In this document: piece after piece, positions 26,185 to 37,400 of the stretch
Numbering within the stretch: the first letter of the stretch is position 1
Layout of the letters: each line of letters begins with the position of its first letter
Assembly: GCA_958296125.1 (NCBI GenBank)
Contig: OY282444.1
Coordinates: 2,823,623-2,887,622 of the forward strand
Source: an uncultured Poribacteria bacterium
GTDB lineage: Bacteria > Poribacteria > WGA-4E > PCPOR2b
DNA length: 64,000 bases
Direction: 5' to 3'
The notes under the pieces: generated by a model
Seen by the model: the letters and a program-made list of their open reading frames with translations, nothing else
The model's database searches: none
Told to the model about the DNA's origin: nothing
Translations under genes and position numbers: made by a program

Positions 26185-28110
26185 ATGCCAAAGCATTTTC
26201 ACGACACCCTAATCACTCTCCTCAAAACCGACTCCCGTTTCATTGACGACGAAGGCGAGCTAGTCAAAGCGGCGATCATCGATCGCGCGTGGCAGATTGA
26301 CCGCGCCCTGGTGAGGCTGCTGCTCCGTAAACCTGATATAAAAGCAAAATTCTTTGACGAGATCGAAGGACACTATATCTTCAATACCAACAGCTTCATC
26401 GACTACATCTCCGACAAAAACTTCCTCGCCAATTCCTACACCCGCTTCCGCAACAAAATCGGGTTGAACATCGAGGATAAATTTCTGCCTGAACGCGGTG
26501 AGGTGTCTCTGGTTTGGCCCTACAAAGATTGTGTATTGGAAGGTGGACAGACAAAGGAGGCGGAGAAGCGCAAAGAGATATTTTTCAATGCGATTCTGGC
26601 GCAGGACGAAATTGACCGCCTCTTTGCCCCGAAGGTATTGACAGGTTGGAAACGCCACACGGTTGACGGGGAGCAGAAAGTAACAGAGATTAAGCGGGAT
26701 GTCAACGGCGTTATTCGGGAAAACCTACTCATCAAGGGGAACAACCTACTGGCGTTGCACACGTTGAAAACTCAGTGTCGCGGAAAGGTCAAACTGATTT
26801 ACATTGACCCTCCGTATAACCCTGATAGTCCGTCGAATACTTTTGCGTACAACAATAGTTTCAATCATTCATCTTGGCTGACTTTTATGAAAAACAGGTT
26901 GGAAGTGGCGAAAGAATTGCTGACTAAAGACGGTGCCCTCATCATAGCCATTGACGAAAATGAACAGGCATATCTTAGTGTTCTCCTCATGGAAGTATTT
27001 AGCGAGTATGAAATCCACTGTATTACAGTTATACACAATCCTCGTGGCATTCAGGGAACAAATTTCTCATATACTCACGAGTATGTGCTTTTCGTTATTC
27101 CACAAGGGAAAAAGGTGATTGGCGATAGAAAGATCCCCCCTGAAGAGGTTACTTGGGCCAACTTCAGAAATTGGGGCGGAGAATCAAGACGCGAAAATGC
27201 CAAGAATTGCTTTTATCCGATTATTGTGGAGGAGGGCAAAGTTGTTGGGTTTGGGGATGTCCTTGATAGTGATGAGCATCCTTTTGCTCAAACAACTCCA
27301 CAGGGGAAAAGAGATTTTGTATATCCAATCGATCCGAATATGATTGAACGCAAATGGAGATATGCAAGGCAAAGTGTAGATGAGGTCAAGCATTTGCTCA
27401 GAGCAAAAAAAACAAAAACGGGCTATGAAATTGAGATAGGAAAAGATTTTGGTGTGTATCGCACTGTTTGGGAAGATAGTAGATACGATGCCAACATTTA
27501 CGGAACACAAATTGTAAAGTCACTCGTGCCTGACTGTGATTTCGCTTTTCCAAAATCACTTTGGAATGTCTATGACTGTTTGTACTCGGTGGTAGCCAAT
27601 GATAAGGATGCTATTGTCTTAGATTTCTTCGGTGGGAGTGGCACAACTGCCCATGCTGTGTTGGAACTAAATAAAGACGGAGGCAACCGAAAATTCATTA
27701 TTTGCGAGCAAATGCACTATGTTGAAACTGTGACAAAAGAGCGCATCAAAAAGGTTATTGAGCAAAACAATAAGGGCGACTTCATCTATTGCGAACTGAT
27801 GCCATACAACCAAGCCTTCATCGACAAGCTCCAAGCCTCCCAATCTTCCGAAGAGCTTGTGAAACTCTGGCGTGACATCGCCGCAAACTCATTCCTGAAC
27901 TGGTATGTCAACGCAAAAATTCCGGAAGATGCAGTGGCAAATTTTATCGCTATCGGTCAAGGCGAAAATGGACTGGAAAAACAGAAAAAACTGCTGACGG
28001 AGCTGCTGGACAAGAACCAGTTGTATGTCAACTTTTCAGAGATAGAGGACGAGGATTTCGGTGTCAGTGGGGAGGATAAGGCGTTGAATCGGGCGTTCTA
28101 TGGCGAATAA
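26185..28110 (+). CDS. Type III DNA methyltransferase Mod, copy 4
   Basis: The 641-residue protein is the shortest of the five. Motif IV reads DPPYNP instead of DPPYNT; the catalytic DPPY is intact. Motif I is FGGSGTT near 481. The recognition region is unique (ITVIHNPRGIQGTNFSYTHEYVLFVIPQ). The tail ends at AFYGE, a few residues shorter than copies 1-3. Conserved head residues such as TQFRGKVK are changed to TQCRGKVK. All expected catalytic motifs are present, so it is probably active. Confidence 0.86.
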   Translation: MPKHFHDTLITLLKTDSRFIDDEGELVKAAIIDRAWQIDRALVRLLLRKPDIKAKFFDEIEGHYIFNTNSFIDYISDKNFLANSYTRFRNKIGLNIEDKFLPERGEVSLVWPYKDCVLEGGQTKEAEKRKEIFFNAILAQDEIDRLFAPKVLTGWKRHTVDGEQKVTEIKRDVNGVIRENLLIKGNNLLALHTLKTQCRGKVKLIYIDPPYNPDSPSNTFAYNNSFNHSSWLTFMKNRLEVAKELLTKDGALIIAIDENEQAYLSVLLMEVFSEYEIHCITVIHNPRGIQGTNFSYTHEYVLFVIPQGKKVIGDRKIPPEEVTWANFRNWGGESRRENAKNCFYPIIVEEGKVVGFGDVLDSDEHPFAQTTPQGKRDFVYPIDPNMIERKWRYARQSVDEVKHLLRAKKTKTGYEIEIGKDFGVYRTVWEDSRYDANIYGTQIVKSLVPDCDFAFPKSLWNVYDCLYSVVANDKDAIVLDFFGGSGTTAHAVLELNKDGGNRKFIICEQMHYVETVTKERIKKVIEQNNKGDFIYCELMPYNQAFIDKLQASQSSEELVKLWRDIAANSFLNWYVNAKIPEDAVANFIAIGQGENGLEKQKKLLTELLDKNQLYVNFSEIEDEDFGVSGEDKALNRAFYGE

Positions 28111-28237
28111 ACAATCTCAAAAAACACAGATCTCAATCCGTCATTATTTTATAGATGAAGGCGGCGATAGTGCTCTGTTTTCCCGGAAAGGGAAAGTACT
28201 GAACGCGCAAGGCAGATTATGGTGTCTACTACACACA

Positions 28238-28264
28238 AAAAAAGCCGCTCAACGCGGCGGCTTT
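28238..28264 (+). terminator. Hairpin after Mod 4
   Basis: AAAGCCGC and GCGGCGGCTTT form a strong stem around TCAAC, preceded by an A-run (so a T-run on the opposite strand) and ending in CTTT. It could terminate in either direction and would separate Mod 5 from Mods 1-4. Confidence 0.5.
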
Positions 28265-28288
28265 GGAGTGGAGAGAAAAAAATAAAAA

Positions 28289-28359
28289 GCCAGGGATATA
28301 GGATTGTGCAGGGCCGTAGCCTTCCAATCACACGGGTGAACCCGAATTTTGTCCCTGGC
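28289..28359. repeat. Structured 71-base repeat, copy 1
   Basis: The ends GCCAGGGA and TCCCTGGC are complementary. The interior includes CAGGGCCGTAGCCTTCC and CGGGTGAACCCG. A close copy of the same length lies after Mod 5 at 30496-30566. It may be a REP/MITE-like element or a small structured RNA. Confidence 0.6.
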
Positions 28360-28456
28360 AATTACAACCTATTATAATGCCATGCCCCTATAATGTCAAG
28401 TAAAAATTAGGGCTATTTAGTTTTCGGTCTTTTGACCGAACCGCAAGACTCCCAAC

Positions 28457-30454
28457 ATGCCAAAGTATTTTCACGCCAAACTAATCAATCTCCTCAAAAC
28501 CGATCGCCGTTTCGTTGACGACGAAGGTGAGCTAGTCAAAGCGGCGGTCATCGATCGGGCGTGGCAGATTGACCACGCCCTGGTGAGGTTGCTGCTCCGT
28601 AAACCTGATATAAAAGCAAAATTCTTTGACGAAATCGAAGGACACTATATCTTCAATACCAACAGCTTCATCGACTACATCTCCGACAAAAACTTCCTCG
28701 CCAATTCCTACACCCGCTTCCGCAACAAAATCGGCTTGAATATTGAGGATAAATTTCTGCCTGAACGAGGTGAGGTGTCTCTGGTTTGGCCCTACAAAGA
28801 TTGCGTATTGGAAGGTGGACAGACAAAGGAGGCGGAGAAGCGCAAAGAGATATTTTTCAATGCGATTCTGGCGCAGGACGAAATTGACCGCCTCTTTGAC
28901 CCGAAGGTATTGACCCGTTGGAAACGCCACACGGTTGATGGTGAGCAGAAAGTAACAGAGATTAAGCGGGATGTCAACGGCGTAATTCGGGAAAACCTAC
29001 TCATCAAGGGGAACAACCTACTGGCGTTGCACACGCTGAAAACTCAGTTTCGCGGAAAGGTCAAACTGATCTACATTGACCCACCATATAACACGGGGAG
29101 TGATAGTTTCGGCTATAACGATAGCTTTAATCATTCCTCATGGTTGACGTTTATGAAAAATCGGCTGGAAGTGGCGCGAGAATTGTTGAAGGTTGACGGG
29201 GTAATCTTCATTCATATTGACGATCAAGAAATGCACTATTTGAAATTGGTGGCGGATGATATATTCGGCAGAGATAACTTTATCGCAACCGTTCCGAGAA
29301 AGACGCGAAGCGGAAAAAGCGATGTGCCTTATAAACTATCACAGGATTTTGACTGGATGCTAATGTACACAAAAGGTGCGTCGAAAAAAGACGAGCTTTT
29401 CGGGCGCACCGTTGAAAGGAAATATTACAAGTCCCCCGATTTTCCGGACGATGAATGGCGACTCAGTCCGATGACGACGCAACGCACAATTCAGGAACGC
29501 CCGAATTCAAATTTCACACTCATAAATCCGAAAAACGGACAAGAATTTCCGGTCAACCCGAATCGGTGCTGGGCTGTTACCAAAGATACATTTCATCACT
29601 ACTACAAACAAGAAAAAATCGTTTTTCCCGGCGATTATGATTTCCTCAACATGAAACAGCCCGCCATGCGAGTTTTTAAATCCGAAGAGATCTCAAGGCG
29701 AGGCGATGATTTTGATAAGGCTTATGTCTCAACGAATTTCCTCAATCAGGTGATGGATGAATTACTGAAAAGCATGGTCAACAAGAAAGGCACAGATGAG
29801 ATTGTAGAACTATTTGGAGAAAAGGTATTTTCATACCCTAAGAATGAAAAACTTATTGAGCGTATTATTGAATATACAACAGAGGAAGGGGATACTGTTT
29901 TAGATTTTCACATCGGAAGCGGTACGACCGCCGCGGTTGCTCACAAGATGAACCGACACTGGATAGCTGTTGAACAGATGGATTATGTGGAAACCATCAC
30001 AATGGAGCGGCTCAAAAAAGTTGTCGGCAAAAAAGTTAAGGCAGAGGGAAAGCTAATCGAAGAAATTGACTACGACACCGGCGGTATCTCCAAATCCGTC
30101 AACTATCAGGGCGGCGGCGATTTCATCTATTGCGAACTGATGCCATACAACCAAGCCTTCATGGACAAAATCCAAGCCTCCCAATCTTCCGAAGTACTTG
30201 TATCCCTCTGGCGGGACATCGCCGAAAACTCATTCCTGAATTGGTATGTCAACGCGGAAATCCCAGAAGATGCCGTGGCGGATTTCATCGCTATCGGTCA
30301 CGGCGAAAATGGACTGGAAAAACAGAAAAAACTGCTGGCGGAACTGCTGGACAAGAACCAGTTGTATGTCAACCTTTCGGAGATAGAGGACGAGAATTTT
30401 GGTGTCAGTGCGGAAGATAAGGCGTTGAATCGGGCATTCTACAGAGACTCGTGA
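28457..30454 (+). CDS. Type III DNA methyltransferase Mod, copy 5
   Basis: The 665-residue protein is the longest of the set. Motif IV is DPPYNT at 208-213 and motif I is FHIGSGTT near 483. Its recognition region is unrelated by eye to the others (FIATVPRKTRSGKSDVPYKL, SPMTTQRTIQERPNSNFTL). The junction SVNYQGGGDFIYCELMPYNQAF matches copy 2. The N-terminus has PKYFHAK and DRRFVDD substitutions and the C-terminus ends AFYRDS. It stands 346 bases from copy 4, behind a hairpin, but has the same 17-base leader before its ATG. Confidence 0.88.
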   Translation: MPKYFHAKLINLLKTDRRFVDDEGELVKAAVIDRAWQIDHALVRLLLRKPDIKAKFFDEIEGHYIFNTNSFIDYISDKNFLANSYTRFRNKIGLNIEDKFLPERGEVSLVWPYKDCVLEGGQTKEAEKRKEIFFNAILAQDEIDRLFDPKVLTRWKRHTVDGEQKVTEIKRDVNGVIRENLLIKGNNLLALHTLKTQFRGKVKLIYIDPPYNTGSDSFGYNDSFNHSSWLTFMKNRLEVARELLKVDGVIFIHIDDQEMHYLKLVADDIFGRDNFIATVPRKTRSGKSDVPYKLSQDFDWMLMYTKGASKKDELFGRTVERKYYKSPDFPDDEWRLSPMTTQRTIQERPNSNFTLINPKNGQEFPVNPNRCWAVTKDTFHHYYKQEKIVFPGDYDFLNMKQPAMRVFKSEEISRRGDDFDKAYVSTNFLNQVMDELLKSMVNKKGTDEIVELFGEKVFSYPKNEKLIERIIEYTTEEGDTVLDFHIGSGTTAAVAHKMNRHWIAVEQMDYVETITMERLKKVVGKKVKAEGKLIEEIDYDTGGISKSVNYQGGGDFIYCELMPYNQAFMDKIQASQSSEVLVSLWRDIAENSFLNWYVNAEIPEDAVADFIAIGHGENGLEKQKKLLAELLDKNQLYVNLSEIEDENFGVSAEDKALNRAFYRDS

Positions 30455-30879
30455 TGTCCTTCAATGTGAATCGAAAAAAAACGCTCAATAAAAAAGCCAG
30501 GGATATAGAATTGTTCAGGGACGTAGCCTTCCAATCACACAGATGAACCCGAATTTCGTCCCTGGCAATTGTAGGGGCAGCCCTTGTAGCTGCCCTTTCG
30601 CGGAAAGGCATCACACTAACTGAGTACCACCGTGGCTACTTATCCGTGGCCCCTGAGGCGTGAGAGGCATAGGTATTTCATACCAACTCCTTATCCTGTT
30701 AATCCTTTAATCCTGAAAATCCTGATTCAGACAATACAGATGCAAAACTCCTATAGCAAATCTCCTTTCTCCTTGACAAATTGATTTGTTCGGTTCACAA
30801 TTAGAAAGATTTTATCTATTTTTGTAACCCAACTTCCGCATCGTTATGAATGGACATTAGAAGGGGAGACAGAACAATC
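30455..30879. other. Gap between Mod 5 and the broken XRE gene
   Basis: This 425-base region contains the second structured repeat (30496-30566), then a small hairpin (GGGCAG/CTGCCC, about 30575-30595), then AT-rich sequence with CCTGTTAATCCTTTAATCCTGAAAATCCTGA, a low-complexity direct repeat. I see no gene. Confidence 0.5.
30496..30566. repeat. Structured 71-base repeat, copy 2
   Basis: The terminal stem GCCAGGGA/TCCCTGGC and most of the interior match copy 1 at 28289-28359. The inner CGGG-TGAA-CCCG stem of copy 1 is CAGA-TGAA-CCCG here, so that inner pairing is not conserved. Both copies directly follow a Mod gene. Confidence 0.6.
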
Positions 30880-31250
30880 ATGGTGGGTGAACGATTGAAG
30901 CGATTTAGGCTTGCTCGTGGTATGGCTCTTGACGACCTAGAGGCTGCTATTGGTGAACTAGTTAGCAAACAAACACTGTCAAAGTATGAGCGCGGTAAGA
31001 TGCGAGCCAAAGTAACTACGCTCAATCAAATCGCTGCCGCACTGGGAATTAAATTCGCTCAATTGTGGGGCGAACCAAACCAAGTTGTCATGTCGAGTGG
31101 GTTGCTTATCCCGATTTCATCGAGGATGCTCGGCAACGGCATCGGAAGCCCGATCGCTTGGGTAAGAAAGAACAGGAGCAGCTACAGAGTTTTGTTGCTG
31201 AAGTGTTAGAGAAACGGGACTTCATCTTTGGGCTTTGCACCTTCTTTTGA
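30880..31250 (+). pseudogene. Frameshifted, truncated XRE-family regulator
   Basis: Residues from ATG 30880 form a clear helix-turn-helix of the XRE type (GERLKRFRLARGMALDDLEAAIG, VSKQTLSKYERGKM, LNQIAAALGI). After about 31075 the matching continuation is in another frame: HVEWVAY, then KKEQEQLQSFVAEVLEKRD up to 31250, which resembles the linker that leads to an ImmA/IrrE peptidase in related proteins. No HExxH peptidase follows. The gene is thus frameshifted and cut short. It may once have regulated the neighbouring restriction genes, but this is only a guess from position. Confidence 0.6.
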
Positions 31251-31282
31251 TATGAGCTACAATATTATGAGGATTGATAACG

Positions 31283-34200
31283 ATGACTTTTCAAGAAATA
31301 ATTCTCGCTTTAGAGCGGTTTTGGGCGGATTACGGCTGCACCCTTCAGCAACCGACCGATATTGAGGTCGGCGCAGGGACATTTAACCCCGCTACCTTCC
31401 TACGCTGCCTCGGACCAGAACCGTGGCAAGTCGCCTATGTCGAACCCTCACGGCGGCCCGCTGACGGACGATATGGCGAAAATCCATTTCGGCTCGGAGC
31501 TTACTACCAATATCAGGTGATACTTAAACCCGCGCCGACAGATGTGCTGCCGCTCTACCTTGAGAGTTTACGATATTTAGGAATCGATGCCCGTCAAAAT
31601 GACTTCCGTTTCGTGGAGGACGATTGGGAGGCACCGACATTAGGGGGATCTGGACTCGGTTGGGAGGTCTGGTGGAACGGTGCCGAAGTAACACAATTCA
31701 CCTACTTTCAACAGATGGGAGGGATTGAGTTAGATCCAATCTGCGCCGAATTGACGTATGGATTGGAACGCATCGCACTCTATCTGCAAGATGTCGGCAG
31801 TTTCTTCGACATCAAATGGAATGAGCAACTAATCTACGGGGACGTGCATCACCAGAGCGAGGTGGAGTACTCCAAATACCAGTTTGAGGGCGCGAACGTT
31901 GAGACGCTGTTCAACCTCTTCGATGCCTATGAAAAGGAGGCATCAGGCTGCTTAGAGTCCGGCTTGATACTGCCGGCGACGGATTACGTCCTGAAATGTT
32001 CACATACCTTCAACGTCCTTGATGCCCGCGGTGTCATCAGCGTGACGGAGCGCGTCGGCTACATTGAGCGCGTTCGACGCCTCGCACAACGGACCGCACG
32101 CGGCTATGTCGCGCAACGTGAGGAGATGGGGCATCCCTTGTTGAATCGTTGGAAACCCAAACCGGAGGAAGGGCTGGATGAAAAAAAGGGTTTAGACACT
32201 CGATCGGAGGTTAAGGAACAGATCGAAGAACAAACCGTAATTGAATCGTCCGCGGATTTCCTCCTAGAGATTGGAACGGAGGAGATCCCCGCCGGCTATA
32301 TCCCACCTGTCTTGGACCAGCTTCGGGAGCTTGCCGCCCAATCACTTACGAGTGCTCGGCTCCCGTTTGAAGATATCCGGACGCTGGCAACCCCACGCCG
32401 TCTAACCTTATGGGTCCAGGGATTGGCAACCCTACAGCCGGATCAGGTCACTGAGGTGGTCGGTCCCCCGAAGCGCGTCGCCTACGATGCGGACGGGAAT
32501 CCCACCAAAGCGGCGATCGGTTTTGCAAAGACACAAGGCATCAACGTCGAAGATCTAAAAATCGTTGAGACACAGCGTGGGGAATATGTCGCTGTGGATA
32601 AACTCGAAAAGGGGCAATCCGCCCAAGACCTGCTGAAAACAGAAATCCCTGAGTGGATCCAATCCCTGAGTTTCCCGAAAACGATGCGCTGGGATAATCT
32701 GAGGTTTGCGCGTCCCATACGGTGGTTGGTCGCCCTGCTGGGGAATGGGGTGGTGGATTTCCAACTGGACACGTTGTGTTCGGGCGGGCAGACGTACGGT
32801 CATCGCTCGTTGAACCCTGAACCTGTTGAACTCTCCTCTGCTTCGCTTGGAGATTATATTGAGCGTTTACGAGCGGTCAATGTGCTTGTCGATCCGGAGG
32901 CGCGGCGCAACGAGATCAAGAATCAAGTCACAGATATCCTGAAAGCCGAAGGCTGTTTGACCACAATCGATTCGGAGTTGCTAGATACCGTCAATTTTCT
33001 TGTCGAAAATCCTCAAGCAATTGTGGGTAGTTTCAGTGAATCTCATCTCTCTTTGCCGACCGAAGTTTTAATCACCCCCATGAAGACGCAACAACGCTAC
33101 TTTCCAATGTGGCAGTCTGATGGAAAGCTGGCGGCAAAGTTTATAGCGATTTCCAACGGGACCGACGGCAACTTTGACGGCATCCGGCACGGCAACGAGC
33201 GGGTCTTGCATGCCCGACTCAACGACGCAGCGTTCTTCTACAACGAAGATCAGAAGACCTCGCTCACGAATAAAGTTGATCGACTGCACAACGTTGTTTT
33301 TCAGGTGAAACTCGGTTCCCTCCACGACAAACTCACCCGATTGAAAGAGCTTGCTACATTCATCGCAGAGGGGATTGGCGTTGATGAAAGCGTCAAGAAT
33401 CACGTCATTCGAGCGGCATCACTTTGTAAGGCAGATCTGACAACGCAGATGGTGATTGAATTTCCATCTCTACAAGGGGTTATCGGGAAATACTACGCCG
33501 AAAATTCTGGTGAACCCCACGCAGTTGCCGTGGCGATTGAGGAACACTATCAACCCATCGCCGTCGACGCGCCTATCCCATGCACTGACGTAGGGACAAT
33601 CGTTGCGCTTGTGGATAAAATTGACACCATCGTTGGGTACTTCGGTATTAATGAACGGCCCACAGGTTCCCAAGATCCGTATTCACTTAGACGGCATGCA
33701 ATCGGAACAATACGCATCCTCCACGAGCGCAACCAACACCTCGCACTGACTCCTGTCATTGAGAAGGCGATTGAACTATATCAGGTCGATTTCGTCGAAG
33801 ATACAAAGCCTGCTGTCCTTGATTTTATCAAGGGGCGGATGGAAGTGCTTCTGGGCGGACAAAGCTACGCGTCGGACCTTAGCTACACACCAGACCTTAT
33901 TGATGCAATCCTCGCAACGGACGAGGTGGATGTGATTGATATTCTAGAGCGAGCGGTGGTCCTCAAAACTTTTCGTGAGGGACCGGACTTTGATCGGGTA
34001 TATCCGGCACTGAATCGCGTTCTGAGAATTTTGCCAGACCAACCACCGACAGAAATTCGGCCCAACCTGTTTCAGGATGAGGCTGAGAAGCAGTTAGGCG
34101 AAGTTATGGGCAGCATGGAAGCGGGGTTAAACCGATGCGTTCAGAAGCGTGATTATGAGGGGATACTTACCCGGCTCGGTGAGTCTCAGCCCGCAATCGA

Positions 34201-34336
34201 TCGGTTCTTCGATGATGTGATGGTCATGGCGGAAGACGCTGCGGTCCGATCCAATCGACTCGCACTGTTGAACGCTATTGCACAGAAGGTATACCCGCTT
34301 GCAGACCTGACGAAGTTGGTCATTGCAGGAACTTAA
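31283..34336 (+). CDS. glyQS: Fused glycyl-tRNA synthetase, alpha and beta subunits
   Basis: The roughly 1017-residue protein joins both subunits of the bacterial alpha2beta2 enzyme. Residues 1-290 are GlyQ ([52 protein letters not shown]). A charged linker of about 40 residues ([11 protein letters not shown]...) leads to GlyS, starting near [17 protein letters not shown] and continuing through [33 protein letters not shown] and the C-terminal anticodon-binding helices. ATG 31283 has a GAGGA site nine bases upstream; TTG 31274 abuts it. Such fusions are known in several phyla. It charges tRNA-Gly for translation. Confidence 0.92.
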   Translation: MTFQEIILALERFWADYGCTLQQPTDIEVGAGTFNPATFLRCLGPEPWQVAYVEPSRRPADGRYGENPFRLGAYYQYQVILKPAPTDVLPLYLESLRYLGIDARQNDFRFVEDDWEAPTLGGSGLGWEVWWNGAEVTQFTYFQQMGGIELDPICAELTYGLERIALYLQDVGSFFDIKWNEQLIYGDVHHQSEVEYSKYQFEGANVETLFNLFDAYEKEASGCLESGLILPATDYVLKCSHTFNVLDARGVISVTERVGYIERVRRLAQRTARGYVAQREEMGHPLLNRWKPKPEEGLDEKKGLDTRSEVKEQIEEQTVIESSADFLLEIGTEEIPAGYIPPVLDQLRELAAQSLTSARLPFEDIRTLATPRRLTLWVQGLATLQPDQVTEVVGPPKRVAYDADGNPTKAAIGFAKTQGINVEDLKIVETQRGEYVAVDKLEKGQSAQDLLKTEIPEWIQSLSFPKTMRWDNLRFARPIRWLVALLGNGVVDFQLDTLCSGGQTYGHRSLNPEPVELSSASLGDYIERLRAVNVLVDPEARRNEIKNQVTDILKAEGCLTTIDSELLDTVNFLVENPQAIVGSFSESHLSLPTEVLITPMKTQQRYFPMWQSDGKLAAKFIAISNGTDGNFDGIRHGNERVLHARLNDAAFFYNEDQKTSLTNKVDRLHNVVFQVKLGSLHDKLTRLKELATFIAEGIGVDESVKNHVIRAASLCKADLTTQMVIEFPSLQGVIGKYYAENSGEPHAVAVAIEEHYQPIAVDAPIPCTDVGTIVALVDKIDTIVGYFGINERPTGSQDPYSLRRHAIGTIRILHERNQHLALTPVIEKAIELYQVDFVEDTKPAVLDFIKGRMEVLLGGQSYASDLSYTPDLIDAILATDEVDVIDILERAVVLKTFREGPDFDRVYPALNRVLRILPDQPPTEIRPNLFQDEAEKQLGEVMGSMEAGLNRCVQKRDYEGILTRLGESQPAIDRFFDDVMVMAEDAAVRSNRLALLNAIAQKVYPLADLTKLVIAGT

Positions 34337-34429
34337 ATCGGTCAATGGTCTAGACACAGATATGTCAAAATGACTTTTCAAATAGGTTCTTACGTTTTAC
34401 GCATCACACATAAAAAAGGGAGATAAAAA

Positions 34430-37400
34430 ATGAAACCAAAATTAGTTCTGTTTATCAGTTTTGTGCTGGCACTCGGTATCCTCACCGGTTGTGCCGATAA
34501 GGAAGATAAAAATATCCTCGAAGCGCGGGAGACAATTGCAAAATCGGATTACGCCGCCGCCCGGAGTGCTATAGAAACCGCACCAGACCTTCCAGAAACG
34601 CGAGCGATGCGAGTCTTACTTCAGCTACACACCGCTTCGGGATGGGAGACTGACGTGGCTGCTTGGCACGCGACCATTCAAAAGGTCGTTGATTACTTAC
34701 AGCCGCTCAATAAGGATATAAAAACATTGGAAATGCAAGAAGATCCAGACTCCGACGACCTCGATCGCTTGGAGCGGCTCATCCGGTCCAGAAATTCGAT
34801 TGCCGGCCTTCTCGTAAAATCGCTCGCTGCAGCCGCCGAAAAAAACGCCAGTCTCCTTTCAGAACTGGTCAGTCAGACCAATTCCGCCGCTATCACAGCA
34901 CTCTTGGAGGCAGAGAAGTGCTTTGACCCGATGGCGAGCGGTGCGGCGATGATGTTAATTCAAAAACTCGGCAATACGCCGGAGGTTTCCGACCTGCTGA
35001 TCCGAGCGACGCAGCACCCGGACGCAGATATTAGAAAGGGTGCTGTCAAGCATTTGGGGGACCTAGCAGACCCGAAACTAATCCCCACATTTGAATCAAT
35101 CCTGAAAAACAAGAACGAATCTCCCTATGTGCTCTACAACGTGATCGGTGCTCTGGAGCGGCTTAAAGATGAGCCAATCGTGCCAGCACTCAAGCTGGCG
35201 ACGCAGACCAATGCCGCTCAGGTGCGGATGCACGCAGCAAAATTGATTGGTCAACTCAAAGCGGAGGAGGCCATCCCCTCACTGATTCACCTATTGGCGG
35301 ACCTGGATGCTTATGTCAGAACCGTATCGATCAATGCCCTGAACCTGATCGGCGAAGCGTCTATCGAGCCTTTAATCGAAGTGCTTGATTCCGGTGCCCA
35401 AAATGTCCTTCCAGATGAGAATTCAACTGAGTTTCTCCAACTGACATCGGAGTACCATTACCTTGCAAATGCCTATATTGATGCAACTCGGCACAAAAAT
35501 CATCGCATTCGCACACAGGCTGCTGCAGGGCAGGCACTTGGCGCATTAAAAGCCGAAGAAGGGATTCCCCGACTCATTAGCTTGCTCGATAATGATGACC
35601 TCCGTGCGAGTGCAGGCACCGCGTTGCAGGCAATGAAGGGAGTTGCCGTCCCGGGACTTATCAATGCCCTGAAGGATCCAAGGGATAATGTCAGGATTCG
35701 GAGCGCAGAGGTGCTAGCTGGTATCATTGATTTGCGATCGGTGGACGGACTCAGTGAAGCGTTGATGACCGATGCTCGAAAGGATGTTAGAGCAGCGGCA
35801 GCTAAAACGCTTGGTGTCTTGAGGGGGCGGGGCACGGATAATAGCGCACGGGACGCGCTGATTCAAGGGCTTAAGTTGGATGACACAACCGCTGCAAACG
35901 CTGCAAACGCACTTGGTGAAATCCAAATTGGTACCGATGAAGCGGTTCAAGAACTCATCACAATGGCAATGGACAAACGGGGACGTGAAACCGTGCGGAG
36001 CGCTGCGCTATCTGCTTTGACGAAACTCGCGGCCGCCCAAGCGGTCCAACCGATGTTGCTCTTAATGTTAAGCGATGAAACCAGTCCTGCCCTCCGCAAA
36101 GGTGCCGTGGCCGCTTTGGGAGAAATCAAGGCACCAGAATCGATGCCCGCCCTTGTGTGGGTTTTGAGGACACGCTATGAAGATATCAAAAACTTCCAAA
36201 GACACCTCAAAAGGCAATACAACACGCTCGCACGCTTGAAGGAAGCGATTGCCGAACTGGGGGTTGAGTGGACAGGGGAATACGCTCCACCCGATTATCG
36301 AACGTGGGGTGAGCTCAAACCCATTCCGAGCCTTGTTCGTAGTGAGGTTGCGCTCTCGCTCGGCAAAATCAAAGGCAACGCAGTTGTGGAGCCGTTAATT
36401 GATGCGCTCAGGGAGGACGAACGTGCTGCTGTGCGTAAGAGTGCTGCCTTCGCTTTAGGAGAGATCGCAGGTGAACTGGTAATCGATCCCTTGATTCACG
36501 CACTCAGGAACGATAAACAGGGGATTGTCCGTCAAGAAGCTGCGGTCGCTTTGGGCAAAATCAAAGGAAATAAAGTGGTGAATCCTTTGCTAACGACACT
36601 CAAGAAGGATAAATTTGAGGGGGCTCGCAAACAAGCAGCCATCGCGCTACGTGAGTTGCCGCCTGAACTTGCCGATGATGGACTGGTTGATGTCCTGAAA
36701 AAGGGATGGGGGACCTTTGAAGAAAAGGAGGAAGCCCTATCTGTTCAGACTGAGGTGATCACGTCCTTAACCAAACTAGGCAATGAGGCGACAGCGAAAT
36801 CTCTAATAAACGCGCTCAAATCCGAGGAGGACGAATGGACACGATGGCAACTGGTGTTTGTGCTAGGGAGGCTTGAAGAAAACGACAATTCACCTGTGGA
36901 TGCGGTTAGCCTTGAATTGGAACACCCAAACTACATTATTCGCAAGGAGGCGGTGCTTGGGCTTGGACTCAGCAAAGATCGGAAATCTCTTGGAGTCTTG
37001 ACCAAAATCCTTGAGGACAAAAATGAGTACAAGTCGATCCGTGCAAGTGCCGCAACGGCACTAGGTACGCTGCTTGATGAACGCGCAGGCTCATCACTCC
37101 TCGCTGCCCTGGATGACGAACATATTGAAGTCCGAGCCCAAGCTGCTACTGCGTTAGGGGCTATCAGAGAAGCCAGAGCTGTTGATAAACTCATTGAACT
37201 TTTCTACGCCCCTCTGGAAGATAAATCGGTAAAGGCGGCTTGCATGACCGCGCTTGGATTGATCGGGGGCGAAAAGGCCGAAGCGGTGCTCCTTGACGTT
37301 CTAAAAACGGAAACGGAAAAAGGAAGTATTTTCACGAACGCAGTCACAGGACTCGGAGAGTTGAAGAGTACAAAAGCGGTGCCGGCACTGATTGAAATCC

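Larger units (their letters stand above)
28111..28456. other. Gap between Mod 4 and Mod 5 with terminator-like hairpin and structured repeat
   Basis: This 346-base gap is much longer than the others in the array. It holds a GC-rich hairpin at 28238-28264 and a structured repeat at 28289-28359, then a short AT-rich stretch and the ACCGCAAGACTCCCAAC leader of Mod 5. No gene is convincing here. Confidence 0.6.

Noticed and set aside
28100-28285. A frame downstream of Mod 4
   Set aside because: It overlaps the Mod 4 end and a terminator-like hairpin, and no ribosome-binding site is seen.
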